DNA of 32,039 bases, from positions 1 to 32,039 of the forward strand of contig JBFJVD010000009.1 in assembly GCA_041624375.1 (NCBI GenBank), in the 5' to 3' direction. Shown here one piece after another: positions 1-7,558 of this stretch. The translations under genes and the position numbers were made by a program. The stretch's first letter is position 1. Every line of letters begins with the position of its first letter. The stretch comes from JBFJVD01 sp041624375. GTDB lineage: Bacteria > Chloroflexota > Anaerolineae > Anaerolineales > E44-bin32. The notes beneath the pieces are model-generated. The model was not told the DNA's origin and searched no databases. It worked only from the letters and a program-made list of their open reading frames with translations.

Positions 1-81
1 CATGTCCGCCGCGCCCGTCTCTACTATCTTCGCGACCGTACAGGAAAGCGCGCCCGGCTGCGGGAACGACGCTCCGGCTGA
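1..81 (+). CDS. rplS: 50S ribosomal protein L19, C-terminal end (partial)
   Basis: The first 26 codons of the window, in frame from base 1 to a TGA at 79-81, read HVRRARLYYLRDRTGKRARL followed by a short basic tail. This matches the C-terminus of ribosomal protein L19, whose family signature is VRRAKLYYLRxRxGKAAR. L19 is a large-subunit protein at the 30S-50S interface. The 5' part lies outside the window. A strong intrinsic terminator follows 16 bases after the stop, so this is the end of a transcription unit, plausibly the usual rpsP-rimM-trmD-rplS operon, although those genes cannot be seen here. The fragment is too short for the usual gene-length filters but the motif is distinctive. Confidence 0.88.
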   Translation, partial: HVRRARLYYLRDRTGKRARLRERRSG

Positions 82-97
82 AAGAAACCCACATTGC

Positions 98-130
98 GGT
101 GCAGCCATCCGGCTGCACCGTCTTTTTCTT
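98..130 (+). terminator. Rho-independent terminator after rplS
   Basis: A perfect 9-bp stem (98-106 with 111-119, GGTGCAGCC/GGCTGCACC) encloses a 4-base loop and is followed by a pyrimidine/T-rich tract with five consecutive T (123-127). It sits 16 bases after the L19 stop. The tract ends only 10 bases before the ATG of the next gene. Confidence 0.88.
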
Positions 131-140
131 CGCCGTAACC

Positions 141-860
141 ATGCCTCGACCCTGGATCGGCATCACCACCGCCCGCTCGGCGCCCACCGGCAGTCGCGAC
201 CGCCTGGCCGCAATGGAGTCCTATGCGCAGGCGATTCGCCTCGCCGGCGGGATCCCGATTTTCATCACACCCATGGCGGACGAGGATGCGGCCGATGAAC
301 TGCTTCTGCGGCTCGATGGCGTTGTCCTGAGCGGCGGTGGAGACGTTGATCCGGCCCGCTACCATCAAGCCCCAGGCCCGCGACTCGATGAAGTAGATGA
401 ACGCCGCGACTCGTTCGAGTTTGGGCTTGCTTCGCGCGCAATTGCCGGAGGGACCCCTCTGCTTGGCATCTGTCGCGGGATTCAGGTAGTCAATGTAGCG
501 CTCGGCGGCAGCTTGATTCAGGACATCCCGAGCCAGCACCCAGGTGCGCTGGATCACGAGCAGGGCGCATCCCAGCCAGGCCAGCTCTCCCACCGGGTTG
601 CGATTGAGCAAAGGGGACAGCTCGCGCAGATCTACGGTATCGGAGAAGCACAGGTCAACAGCTACCACCACCAGGCAGTCGGCGACCTGGCGCCGGGACT
701 GGTCAGCACGGCCCTCGCCCCGGATGCGGTCATTGAAGCCGTGGAATTTCCCGAGCATCCATTCGCCGTTGCCGTCCAGTGGCATCCCGAGCGCCTTCTC
801 TCGCGCCCGGAGAGCCAGCGCCTCTTTGAAGCCCTCGTGCGGGCTGCGGCGAAAGGCTGA
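141..860 (+). CDS. Class I glutamine amidotransferase-like hydrolase (gamma-glutamyl-GABA hydrolase / peptidase C26 family)
   Basis: A 239-residue cytosolic protein of the class I glutamine amidotransferase fold, closest by motif to PuuD-type gamma-glutamyl-gamma-aminobutyrate hydrolases. It begins PRPWIGITT, the normal family N-terminus, which fixes the ATG at 141. Visible motifs are GGGDVDPARY (about residues 70-79), the nucleophile elbow LLGICRGIQV with Cys111, SYHHQAV, and AVQWHPE with His215 and Glu217, giving the Cys-His-Glu triad. Members cleave gamma-glutamyl amides in polyamine or amino-acid catabolism, but the substrate cannot be read from sequence. There is no Shine-Dalgarno sequence, because the U-tract of the rplS terminator ends 10 bases upstream. 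The stop is followed after three bases by murI, so the two are probably co-transcribed. Confidence 0.87.
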   Translation: MPRPWIGITTARSAPTGSRDRLAAMESYAQAIRLAGGIPIFITPMADEDAADELLLRLDGVVLSGGGDVDPARYHQAPGPRLDEVDERRDSFEFGLASRAIAGGTPLLGICRGIQVVNVALGGSLIQDIPSQHPGALDHEQGASQPGQLSHRVAIEQRGQLAQIYGIGEAQVNSYHHQAVGDLAPGLVSTALAPDAVIEAVEFPEHPFAVAVQWHPERLLSRPESQRLFEALVRAAAKG

Positions 861-863
861 AGG

Positions 864-1691
864 TTGGCCTCTTCAACGGCGCCGATCGGCGTCTTCGACT
901 CGGGTGTCGGCGGGCTGTCGATCGTGCGCCAGCTGTTCGACACGATCCCAGGGATCCCGCTCCTCTACCTTGCCGACCAGGCACACGTTCCTTATGGCGA
1001 CCGATCGTTGGAAGAGGTACGTGCGTATGCCTACGGCATCACGAGTTATCTTCTGGGACGAGGCGCGCGCCTCATCGTCGTTGCCTGCAACACGGCTTCC
1101 GCCGCCGCGCTGCACCCGCTGCGATCACGCTTTCCACAAACCCCGTTTGTCGGCATGGAGCCGGCCGTCAAACCCGCCGCGCAGACCACGCGCAGCGGGG
1201 TCGTCGGCGTGCTGGCCACGCCGGCCACTTTTCAGGGGGCGTTGTTCGCCTCGGTTGTCGAGCGGTTCTCCGCCGGCGCGAGGATTGTGGAGCAGACACT
1301 CCCCGGCCTGGTTGAGCGCATCGAGGCCGGCGACCTTCAGGGTCCGAAAACCCGCGACATTGTCGAGCAGGGTCTGCGGCCCCTGCTGGAACTCGGCGCC
1401 GACACAATCGTTCTCGCCTGCACCCACTATCCTTTCATTATCCCGCTGTTGCAGACGCTGGTTCCCAACGGTGTGCAGGTCATTGATCCGGCCCCGGCGA
1501 TCGCGCGCCAGACCGCGCGGGTGCTAGGGGAGCAGTCCACTGAGCCGCCGGCAGGCAGCCCGCGCGAGCTTGAATTGCTCACCACTGGCGATCCGGAACG
1601 TTTGGCCAGGCAGGCCGAGCAGTTGATCGGGGTGCGTGCGCCGGCCAGGGCGTTGCGTTGGGTCGACAGCAAGCTGGAGGACGTCTCGTGA
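864..1691 (+). CDS. murI: Glutamate racemase
   Basis: A 275-residue glutamate racemase, which converts L-glutamate to D-glutamate for peptidoglycan. Family motifs are all present: GVFDSGVGGLSI with the conserved Asp12, PYGDRS, VVACNTASA with catalytic Cys75, and VLACTHYPF with catalytic Cys186. Length is normal for MurI. The best start is a TTG at 864, three bases after the preceding stop, which puts the APIGVFDSG core at the expected distance. A GAAGG-like sequence within the end of the preceding gene could serve as ribosome-binding site. The stop TGA overlaps a GTG start of the next gene in a GTGA junction, suggesting translational coupling. Presence of murI implies a peptidoglycan precursor pathway. 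Confidence 0.95.
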   Translation: MASSTAPIGVFDSGVGGLSIVRQLFDTIPGIPLLYLADQAHVPYGDRSLEEVRAYAYGITSYLLGRGARLIVVACNTASAAALHPLRSRFPQTPFVGMEPAVKPAAQTTRSGVVGVLATPATFQGALFASVVERFSAGARIVEQTLPGLVERIEAGDLQGPKTRDIVEQGLRPLLELGADTIVLACTHYPFIIPLLQTLVPNGVQVIDPAPAIARQTARVLGEQSTEPPAGSPRELELLTTGDPERLARQAEQLIGVRAPARALRWVDSKLEDVS

Positions 1692-2254
1692 GACTCGTGG
1701 CCCCGGGAAGGGTCCCCCGCTCGTTCCCAAGCCGAATAAGCGGCGCGGGTCATATCCGGCTCAAGCAGCTGGCGGCCGGCCTCCTCCTGCTTCTGGCGGC
1801 CTGCGGCCGACTCCCGACGACAGCCCCGGAGCCGGTTGACCTCGATTCCCCGCCGGAGGCGACGCTGCGGATCGGGGACCAGATCCAAATGGCCGGAATT
1901 GGCACCCATTGCTGGGGCGAGCCCATGATCTGCATCGACATGATCGGCGTCCCGACCGTGCCCGAACCGCTGATGATCGCTTCGCCGATGCTCGCCAGCT
2001 TCGAGATCGCTTTTCCCGAGGAACCCGTCGCGCTTAACCTTGCTGTGGCACCGATCGATACCTCCGATCAGGTGGAGGCGACGTCCGATTTACGCTGGTG
2101 GCGGTTTGAGCAGGCGCAGAACTACCCCCTGAGCGCGGCACGCGAAACCTCACTTGACCTCGATCTGGAACCGGGTTTGTACGTGTTTGTGCTGTTCGCC
2201 GCCTGGGAGACGCGCGGCGACGTGATCTATGGATTTCTCATTGAGGTGTCCTAG
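1688..2254 (+). CDS. Small putative lipoprotein, function unknown
   Basis: A 188-residue protein that I do not assign to a family. The GTG at 1688 overlaps the murI stop and is the preferred start; another start inside murI (1658) is in frame but unlikely. A basic N-terminus is followed by a hydrophobic stretch QLAAGLLLLLAACGR with a lipobox ending at Cys39, so it should be a lipid-anchored exported protein. The mature part is acidic and Pro-rich at first, then contains a segment with two close cysteines (THCWGEPMICID), and ends in alternating hydrophobic stretches suggestive of a beta-sandwich (LEPGLYVFVLFAAWE). It is co-directional and overlapping with murI. No ribosome-binding site separate from murI coding sequence can be defined. 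Confidence 0.75.
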   Translation: MRLVAPGRVPRSFPSRISGAGHIRLKQLAAGLLLLLAACGRLPTTAPEPVDLDSPPEATLRIGDQIQMAGIGTHCWGEPMICIDMIGVPTVPEPLMIASPMLASFEIAFPEEPVALNLAVAPIDTSDQVEATSDLRWWRFEQAQNYPLSAARETSLDLDLEPGLYVFVLFAAWETRGDVIYGFLIEVS

Positions 2255-2295
2255 CGAGCAAGACGCAATCTCCCGAATCCAGGCCAGGTTGGTCT

Positions 2296-2328
2296 CCCAA
2301 AAACAAAGAGCCCCGCGACATGCGGGGC
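2296..2328 (-). terminator. Rho-independent terminator of gyrA
   Basis: Read on the minus strand, a 7-bp stem GCCCCGC/GCGGGGC (2322-2328 with 2310-2316) with a 5-base loop is followed by a T-rich tail (complement of 2296-2308, containing AAAAACAAAGA). It lies about 20 bases past the gyrA stop. On the plus strand the tail is not T-rich, so it should act mainly on gyrA. Confidence 0.82.
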
Positions 2329-2349
2329 GTCTGCGTTGAATCCGGCGGG

Positions 2350-4815
2350 CTACTCCGGAACGCCGGCCTCCTCCAGCTGCTTGACATCGATTCGTGCCAC
2401 CGACGCGACCACTTCGCCCTCGCGCAGACCCATTACCCGAACACCCATCGTCGCCCGGCCCTGCTGGCTGATCTGCTTCACTTTGGTCCGCAGGACGATC
2501 CCGCCGCTGGATATCAGCGTGAGGTCGTCTTCGGGATGGACCACGCGCGCCGAAGCGATCTTGCCGGTCAGCTTCAGCCGTTCACGGCTCAGGGTGATCA
2601 CGCCACCGGTCGCCCGGCCCTTGACGGGGTATTCGGAGAGCGCCGTGCGCTTCCCGTAGCCCTGTTCGGTCACAACCAGCAGGTCGGCTCCAGGAACAAC
2701 CACGTCCATGCTGGTCACGTGGTCCCCCTTGCGCAGGTTGATGGCCTTCACCCCGATCGCCTGGCGCCCCATGGCGCGGACGAGGCTCTCGTTGTAGCGC
2801 AGTGCCTGACCCTGCGCGGTGACAACGATGATGTCGTCCTCCCCGGAGGTGAGGCGCGCCCAGCCGAGCACGTCCCTCGGCTCCAGGCTGATCGCGATCA
2901 GGCCGGAAGGACGCACCGAGGCGAACTCGGAGAGCGCCACCCGTTTGATCTTCCCATTGCGGGTGGCCATGATGCAGTATTGAGCAGCCTCGAAGTCGCT
3001 GACCACGGCCGTGGCCGTGATGGTCTCATCCGCCGCAAGCGCCAGCACATTCACCATCGGGATCCCGCGGGCCGTCCGATCTGCGTCCGGGATCTGATAG
3101 GCCTTCTCCGAATACACCTTGCCTTTGTCGGAGAAGAAGAGGACCGTGTCCAGTGATCGAGCGGGGATGAGCATAACCACTTCATCCTCGTCGCGCATCG
3201 AATGGCCGGTGACTCCGCGTCCGCCTCGGGCCTGGCGCCGGTAGGTCTTCGCCGCCACCCGCTTGACATAGCCGCGCTGAGTCACGCTGATGAGCACGGC
3301 CTCATCGGCGACCAGATCTTCCTCGCTGAATTCCTCACTGGCGTCGGGGGCAATCCGCGTCCGGCGATTGTCGCCGTACTTCTCGACAACCTCGTCCAGG
3401 TCTTGATGGATCAGCCCGAGGATCTTCTTCGGATTGGCGAGCAGGTCTTCCAGATAGGTGATGCGTTCCAGAATCTCCTTGTGTTCCGTTTCAATCTTCT
3501 CCCGCTCGAGCGCCGCCAGCCGTCGCAGCTGCATGTCCAGGATCGCTAGTGCCTGAACTTCTGTGAGCTTGAAGCGCTTCATCAAGCGGGTCTTGGCTTC
3601 GTCCGCGTCGGGGGACTTGCGGATGGTGGAGATGACGTCATCCAGATTGGCGAGCGCGATCAAAAGCCCGTCGAGAATGTGCGCCCGGGCGCGCGCCTTC
3701 TCGAGCTCATACTCCGAGCGTCGTGTGATCACGATCTGCCGATGCTCCAGGTAGATCTGAAGCGCTTTCTTGAGCGGCAGCAACCGGGGCTCGCCGTTGA
3801 CCAGGGCCAACAGCTGAACACCGAAGGTGCTCTGCAGATAGGTGAACTTGTAGAGCTGGTTGAGCACTTTGCGTGGCTGCGCGCCGCGCTTGAGTTCGAT
3901 CACGATGCTGAGCCCGCGGCGGTCGGATTCGTCGCGTAGATCGCTGATGTCGCCGATGCGTCCATCCCGCACGAGCTCGGCGATGCGCTCGATCAGGCTC
4001 GCCTTGTTGACCTGATAGGGGATCTCGGTCACCACGATCCGGTGGCGGTTGCCGGCCATTTCCTCGATGTGGGCGACGGCGCGCATCACGATGCGGCCGC
4101 GCCCGGTGCTGTAGGCCTGCTTGATCCCCTCGTTGCCGACAATCAGGCCCCCCGTCGGGAAGTCCGGCCCGGGGATGAACTCCATCAACTTCTCAACGGT
4201 GATCTCGTCTTCATCGGACTCATGCTCGATCATAAAACGCAGCGCATCGGCGATTTCCGTCAGGTTGTGGGGTGGGATGTTGGTCGCCATCCCCACGGCG
4301 ATCCCTGAAGCGCCATTGAGCAGCAGGTTGGGCAGCCTGGCAGGGAGGACGCGCGGCTCCTGAAGGGAGCCATCGAAGTTTTCGGCGAATTCAACCGTGT
4401 CCTTCCCGATGTCCACCAACAGCTCTTCGGCCATCGCCGCCATGCGGGCTTCGGTGTAGCGCATGGCGGCCGGCGAATCGCCGTCAATCGAGCCGAAATT
4501 GCCCTGCCCATCAACGAGCAGGTAGCGCATCGAAAAGGGCTGGGCCATGCGGGCCATCGCGTCGTAGACGGCCGCGTCGCCGTGCGGGTGGTACTTGCCG
4601 AGGACCTCGCCGACGATGCGGGCCGACTTTCGGTGGGCCGAATTGGAGCGGATTCCCATTTCGTGCATTGCGTAGAGGATCCGCCGCTGGACGGGCTTCA
4701 GGCCGTCAGCAGCATCGGGGAGCGCACGCGCCACGATCACGCTCATGGCGTAATCGAGGTACGCACCCCTCATCTGTTCATCAATATCAACCTGGCGAAC
4801 GGTACCGATTTCCAT
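2350..4815 (-). CDS. gyrA: DNA gyrase subunit A
   Basis: An 821-residue type IIA topoisomerase A subunit that breaks and rejoins DNA to introduce negative supercoils with GyrB, which is not in this window. The breakage-reunion domain starts at the N-terminus; the catalytic tyrosine is Tyr120 in AAMRYTEARM. The C-terminal beta-pinwheel domain carries a GyrA-box QARGGRG at about residues 528-534, the motif that distinguishes GyrA from ParC. In the quinolone-resistance region HPHGDAAVYD, Ala81 occupies the position of E. coli Ser83, while the Asp equivalent to Asp87 is kept (Asp85). The ATG at 4815 has no clear Shine-Dalgarno sequence. A TATAAT box lies about 75 bases upstream and an intrinsic terminator follows, so the gene is probably monocistronic. 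Confidence 0.97.
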   Translation of the reverse strand: MEIGTVRQVDIDEQMRGAYLDYAMSVIVARALPDAADGLKPVQRRILYAMHEMGIRSNSAHRKSARIVGEVLGKYHPHGDAAVYDAMARMAQPFSMRYLLVDGQGNFGSIDGDSPAAMRYTEARMAAMAEELLVDIGKDTVEFAENFDGSLQEPRVLPARLPNLLLNGASGIAVGMATNIPPHNLTEIADALRFMIEHESDEDEITVEKLMEFIPGPDFPTGGLIVGNEGIKQAYSTGRGRIVMRAVAHIEEMAGNRHRIVVTEIPYQVNKASLIERIAELVRDGRIGDISDLRDESDRRGLSIVIELKRGAQPRKVLNQLYKFTYLQSTFGVQLLALVNGEPRLLPLKKALQIYLEHRQIVITRRSEYELEKARARAHILDGLLIALANLDDVISTIRKSPDADEAKTRLMKRFKLTEVQALAILDMQLRRLAALEREKIETEHKEILERITYLEDLLANPKKILGLIHQDLDEVVEKYGDNRRTRIAPDASEEFSEEDLVADEAVLISVTQRGYVKRVAAKTYRRQARGGRGVTGHSMRDEDEVVMLIPARSLDTVLFFSDKGKVYSEKAYQIPDADRTARGIPMVNVLALAADETITATAVVSDFEAAQYCIMATRNGKIKRVALSEFASVRPSGLIAISLEPRDVLGWARLTSGEDDIIVVTAQGQALRYNESLVRAMGRQAIGVKAINLRKGDHVTSMDVVVPGADLLVVTEQGYGKRTALSEYPVKGRATGGVITLSRERLKLTGKIASARVVHPEDDLTLISSGGIVLRTKVKQISQQGRATMGVRVMGLREGEVVASVARIDVKQLEEAGVPE

Positions 4816-5173
4816 GTTTGATCTGGGTCAACTCACGGTCTGAGGGGCAGTTTTCACACGCCTGGAGTGGGGCATGAAGATACCGGACAATTATACCGCG
4901 CCGGACCTTTTACGGCTATTCTGGGAAGCCGAAAACGGCCCCTGACAGGGCATTTTCATGCGTGGAATCTGCCTTTTGAGGCCTGGTTGGAGCGGCATCC
5001 CGCCTGCATGAAATCGCGGAAGAAACGCAGCTCCTGGGGGGAGCTTGTCCGGGGCAAAAATTTGGAGCGAGGCGATCTTATGTCAAGTTAAATCTGGACA
5101 GAAGGCCAAATGGAGATGGCTCCCAGCCAGCAAAGGCACCCGAACTCCGGGCGGGTGTGCGACCCACCAAGGC
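4816..5173. other. Intergenic region between gyrA and the ABC permease
   Basis: About 360 bases without a convincing gene. It holds the gyrA TATAAT box at 4890-4895, a small GCAT/ATGC hairpin at about 4951-4962, and an AT-richer patch around 5055-5092 that includes a minus-strand TTGACA at 5081-5086 with no good -10 partner. Short open frames in both directions lack ribosome-binding sites and recognisable products. Because the permease gene ends at 5174 on the minus strand, its terminator would be expected in 5092-5173, but only a CACCCG/CGGGTG dyad without a T-tract is seen. Confidence 0.45.
4890..4895 (-). promoter_or_regulatory. Probable -10 element of the gyrA promoter
   Basis: The minus strand reads GCGGTATAATTG, a perfect TATAAT, 74 bases upstream of the gyrA start codon. 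No good -35 hexamer lies 16-18 bases further upstream. This would give a 5' leader of roughly 65-70 bases. Confidence 0.5.
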
Positions 5174-5980
5174 CTAATCCTGCCGGCCAAACAGCCAGAC
5201 CGCAGGCAGGAGGAAGGCCACACCGAACAGCGCCATGAGGGCGACATCGGTGGCGATCGGATGCAGGCTGATCGCCTCCAGCGCCGCAGCCGGGATGGTC
5301 TCACGCAGGACCACCTGACGCAGCGGGTCGACTCCGTAGCTCACCGGATCGATGCGCGCCAGCCATTCCATCCACAGCGGCACATCGCGAATTGGGAAGA
5401 AGGCCCCAGAAAGGAAAAACATGGGCAGCAGAAGGAACTGCATGATGAATTGGAACCCTTCCATCGTCCGCTGCCGTGAGGCCACCAGGATGCCAAACGA
5501 GGACATCACAGCCGCCAGGAGCAACATCAATCCGAGGATCACCACGACCTGAGCCAGTGTGAGGCGCACGCCGACGAACGGAGCCAGAAGCAGGATCAGC
5601 GCCCCTTGAAACATCGCCACGGTGCTCCCTCCGGCCACTTTGCCCAGGGCCACCGCCGTTCGGGAGACCGGCGCCACCATCACTTCTTTGAGAAAGCCGA
5701 ATTCTCGATCCCAGACAATGGAAACCGCTGAGAAGACGGCGGTAAACAGCACGGCCATACCCAGGATCCCTGGAAACAGGAACTGGGTGAAATCCAGGCT
5801 TCCCTGGCCCAATCCCGACATCGCCGGCGCCATGCCGACCCCGAACACAAAGAGGAACAGCAGTGGCTGGCCGAAGGAGGCCACGATGCGCGCCCGGTTG
5901 CGCACGAACCGCAGGACGTCACGGTACCAGATCGTATAAGCCCCCTTCAGGTTGATCCGAAATGAATCCATCACATTCAC
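5174..5980 (-). CDS. ABC-2 type transporter permease (DrrB-like)
   Basis: A 268-residue integral membrane protein of the ABC-2 permease family. Six hydrophobic segments can be drawn at about residues 37-54, 68-90, 118-137, 143-166, 178-196 and 242-263. The family signature region around residues 180-225 is present (FFLSGAFFPIRDVP, then LARIDPVSYGVDPLR). It would form the membrane pore of an exporter whose ATPase is encoded six bases upstream. Homologues of this class export drugs, lipids or polysaccharides, but the substrate cannot be deduced. The ATG at 5980 directly follows the ATPase stop, which suggests one transcript. The operon is led by a MarR regulator, which favours an inducible efflux role. 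Confidence 0.92.
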   Translation of the reverse strand: MNVMDSFRINLKGAYTIWYRDVLRFVRNRARIVASFGQPLLFLFVFGVGMAPAMSGLGQGSLDFTQFLFPGILGMAVLFTAVFSAVSIVWDREFGFLKEVMVAPVSRTAVALGKVAGGSTVAMFQGALILLLAPFVGVRLTLAQVVVILGLMLLLAAVMSSFGILVASRQRTMEGFQFIMQFLLLPMFFLSGAFFPIRDVPLWMEWLARIDPVSYGVDPLRQVVLRETIPAAALEAISLHPIATDVALMALFGVAFLLPAVWLFGRQD

Positions 5981-5986
5981 TCTCTC

Positions 5987-6979
5987 CTACCGACGACCAA
6001 ACATGCGGCCGCGCTGGCGCATCCGCTCCTTGGAGTCCGCTTCTTCTTCGCGGATGGCGTGCCCGGTCAGCTTGATAAACACGTCTTCGAGCGTCGGGCG
6101 GCGCAGGTTGACGCTTTGAACGTCAATCGGCGCTTCCCCGTTCGAGAGGGTCGTCATCATCTGCGGAATGAACTGCTCACCGCCGCCGGTTTCGATGATG
6201 AGCTGTCCATCCGGGCCCATACGCGGCTCAACCTGGAAAGCGCGCTGAAGCTTGAGCGAGGCCTGATCGTTGTCGGCGGTGCGCACCGTGACGATGTCAC
6301 CGCCGACGAGGCTTTTCAGCCCCTCCGGCGTATCCAGTGCGATCACTTCACCATGATCGATGATGGCAATGCGGTCACAGTTCTCGGCCTCTTCCATATA
6401 GTGGGTGGTCATGAACATGGTGATTTCTTCCCGATCGCGCAGCGCCCGCAGGTAGTCCCAGATCAGCCGCCGGGTCTGCGGATCGAGGCCAATGGTCGGC
6501 TCGTCGAGAAACAGCACCCGCGGGTGGTGCAGCAAGCCGCGGGCGATCTCGAGCCGCCGCTTCATCCCGCCGGAATACTGCTGCACCTGGTCGCGGGCCT
6601 TCTCGGTTAGATCGACCATCTCCAGCAGCGCAGCCGAGCGCCGCTCGAAGTCTTGCCTGGGCACGTCATAGAGCATGGCATGGAAGCGCAAGTTCTCCAT
6701 CCCGGTGAGCTGCTCATCGAGGGTGGTGTCCTGGAAGATCAGCCCGATCGCACGGCGCACGGCTGCCTGCTCCCGGGCAACGTCATGGCCGTTCACCGAG
6801 GCCCGTCCGCTCGTCGGCCGCATCAGCGTGCAGAGCATGTTGATCGTGGTCGTTTTGCCGGCCCCGTTTGGACCCAAGAATCCGAAGATCTCACCCTCTT
6901 CGACGTTGAAGCTGACCGCATCCACCGCCGTGAAATCGCCGAAGTTGCGCGTCAGCGCCTCGACCTCAATTGCCCTCAT
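5987..6979 (-). CDS. ABC transporter ATP-binding protein (DrrA-like)
   Basis: A 330-residue cytosolic ATPase of the daunorubicin-resistance (DrrA) type. Visible motifs are Walker A GPNGAGKTT (36-44), Q-loop Gln83, signature YSGGMKRRLEIA (about 135-146), Walker B VLFLDEP (155-161) with the D-loop following, and the switch His193 in MTTHYMEEAE. After the nucleotide-binding domain a C-terminal extension (about 225-330) resembles the domain often found at the end of DrrA proteins. The final residues are very charged (EEEADSKERMRQRGR). The start overlaps the end of the MarR gene by 14 bases and the stop lies six bases before the permease, so regulator, ATPase and permease form one operon. Confidence 0.95.
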   Translation of the reverse strand: MRAIEVEALTRNFGDFTAVDAVSFNVEEGEIFGFLGPNGAGKTTTINMLCTLMRPTSGRASVNGHDVAREQAAVRRAIGLIFQDTTLDEQLTGMENLRFHAMLYDVPRQDFERRSAALLEMVDLTEKARDQVQQYSGGMKRRLEIARGLLHHPRVLFLDEPTIGLDPQTRRLIWDYLRALRDREEITMFMTTHYMEEAENCDRIAIIDHGEVIALDTPEGLKSLVGGDIVTVRTADNDQASLKLQRAFQVEPRMGPDGQLIIETGGGEQFIPQMMTTLSNGEAPIDVQSVNLRRPTLEDVFIKLTGHAIREEEADSKERMRQRGRMFGRR

Positions 6980-7445
6980 GTTCTCGCTCCATGTCAGACT
7001 CCGTCGTCAGCCGAAACGCCCTCTCCAGCGCATTCAGCCCCTTCTCCAGTTCAGCCAGTTCCTGAGGTGACAGCCGCTCGAGGCGGCGCACAACGCTCGC
7101 CAGCGCCTCCTGCCGTATCTCGCGCAGCACCGCATGCCCCTCCCCCGTCAGCTCGGCCAGGACGACGCGGCCATCGTCGGGCGAACGGAGGCGCCGGACC
7201 CAGCCGCGCTCTTCCAGCGTGGAAATCGAACGCGAGATGGTTGCCAGGCGCACCATGCCGTGCTCCGCCAGGGCTCCAAGGCTGCAGCGGCCAGCGGCCA
7301 GCAGATGCAGCAAGCGGAAGTGGGAAGGCGAGGGGGTGTGTCCTGAGCGGCGCACCTCTGCAGCGACCGCCTGCATTACCAGGGGTACGCTCTCCAGCAG
7401 GTGACGCGAAACCGACTCAGCCTTTTCCTTAGCACTGCTAACCAT
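6966..7445 (-). CDS. MarR-family transcriptional regulator
   Basis: A 159-residue winged-helix repressor-type protein. The helix-turn-helix covers about residues 53-78 (CSLGALAEHGMVRLATISR), followed by a wing with the typical SPDDGRVVLAELT, where the Asp-x-Arg and Leu-Thr of the family are kept. N- and C-terminal helices for dimerisation flank it. MarR proteins bind palindromic operators as dimers and release DNA on binding small ligands. The gene is first in an operon with an ABC exporter, overlapping the ATPase by 14 bases, so it probably represses its own operon. Its promoter is unusual: the -10 box lies only six bases before the ATG and a dyad overlaps it, as described in the promoter entry. 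Confidence 0.93.
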   Translation of the reverse strand: MVSSAKEKAESVSRHLLESVPLVMQAVAAEVRRSGHTPSPSHFRLLHLLAAGRCSLGALAEHGMVRLATISRSISTLEERGWVRRLRSPDDGRVVLAELTGEGHAVLREIRQEALASVVRRLERLSPQELAELEKGLNALERAFRLTTESDMEREHEGN

Positions 7446-7451
7446 TGGCGC

Positions 7452-7480
7452 ATTCTAACGCCCAGAATCCGGGTGGTCAA
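7452..7480 (-). promoter_or_regulatory. marR operon promoter with dyad over the -10 box
   Basis: On the minus strand TTGACC (7475-7480), a 17-base spacer and TAGAAT (7452-7457) form a good sigma-70-type promoter. The -10 ends six bases before the ATG at 7445, so transcription should begin at or next to the start codon, giving a leaderless mRNA. An inverted repeat ATTCT-N7-AGAAT (7452-7456 and 7464-7468) overlaps the -10 element and is a natural candidate operator for the MarR protein. Confidence 0.68.
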
Positions 7481-7510
7481 GGGTTTGTCTTCCTGGCCAC
7501 AGCGCTCGCC

Positions 7511-7519
7511 TGCTACAAT
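7511..7519 (+). promoter_or_regulatory. Extended -10 promoter for the penicillin-acylase gene
   Basis: TGCTACAAT is an extended -10 element (TGnTACAAT) 39 bases upstream of the ATG at 7559. No strong -35 is present. It is divergent from and about 30 bases away from the marR promoter. Confidence 0.5.
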
Positions 7520-7558
7520 GCTCAAAGCTGCGCCCCTCGCGTCGAAATGGAGTCACCC

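Noticed and set aside
1658..1687. An upstream ATG extending the small lipoprotein into murI
   Set aside because: The overlap would be 34 bases and adds nothing to the signal peptide; the GTG overlapping the murI stop is a simpler junction.
2320..3156. A 278-codon open frame antisense to gyrA
   Set aside because: It is a shadow of the gyrA reading frame; translated composition is Arg/His/Pro-rich with no family motif, and gyrA is unambiguous.
5058..5086. A TTGACA hexamer on the minus strand in the gyrA upstream gap, considered as a second promoter
   Set aside because: The expected -10 position reads AAATTT, a poor match, and no start lies close by.
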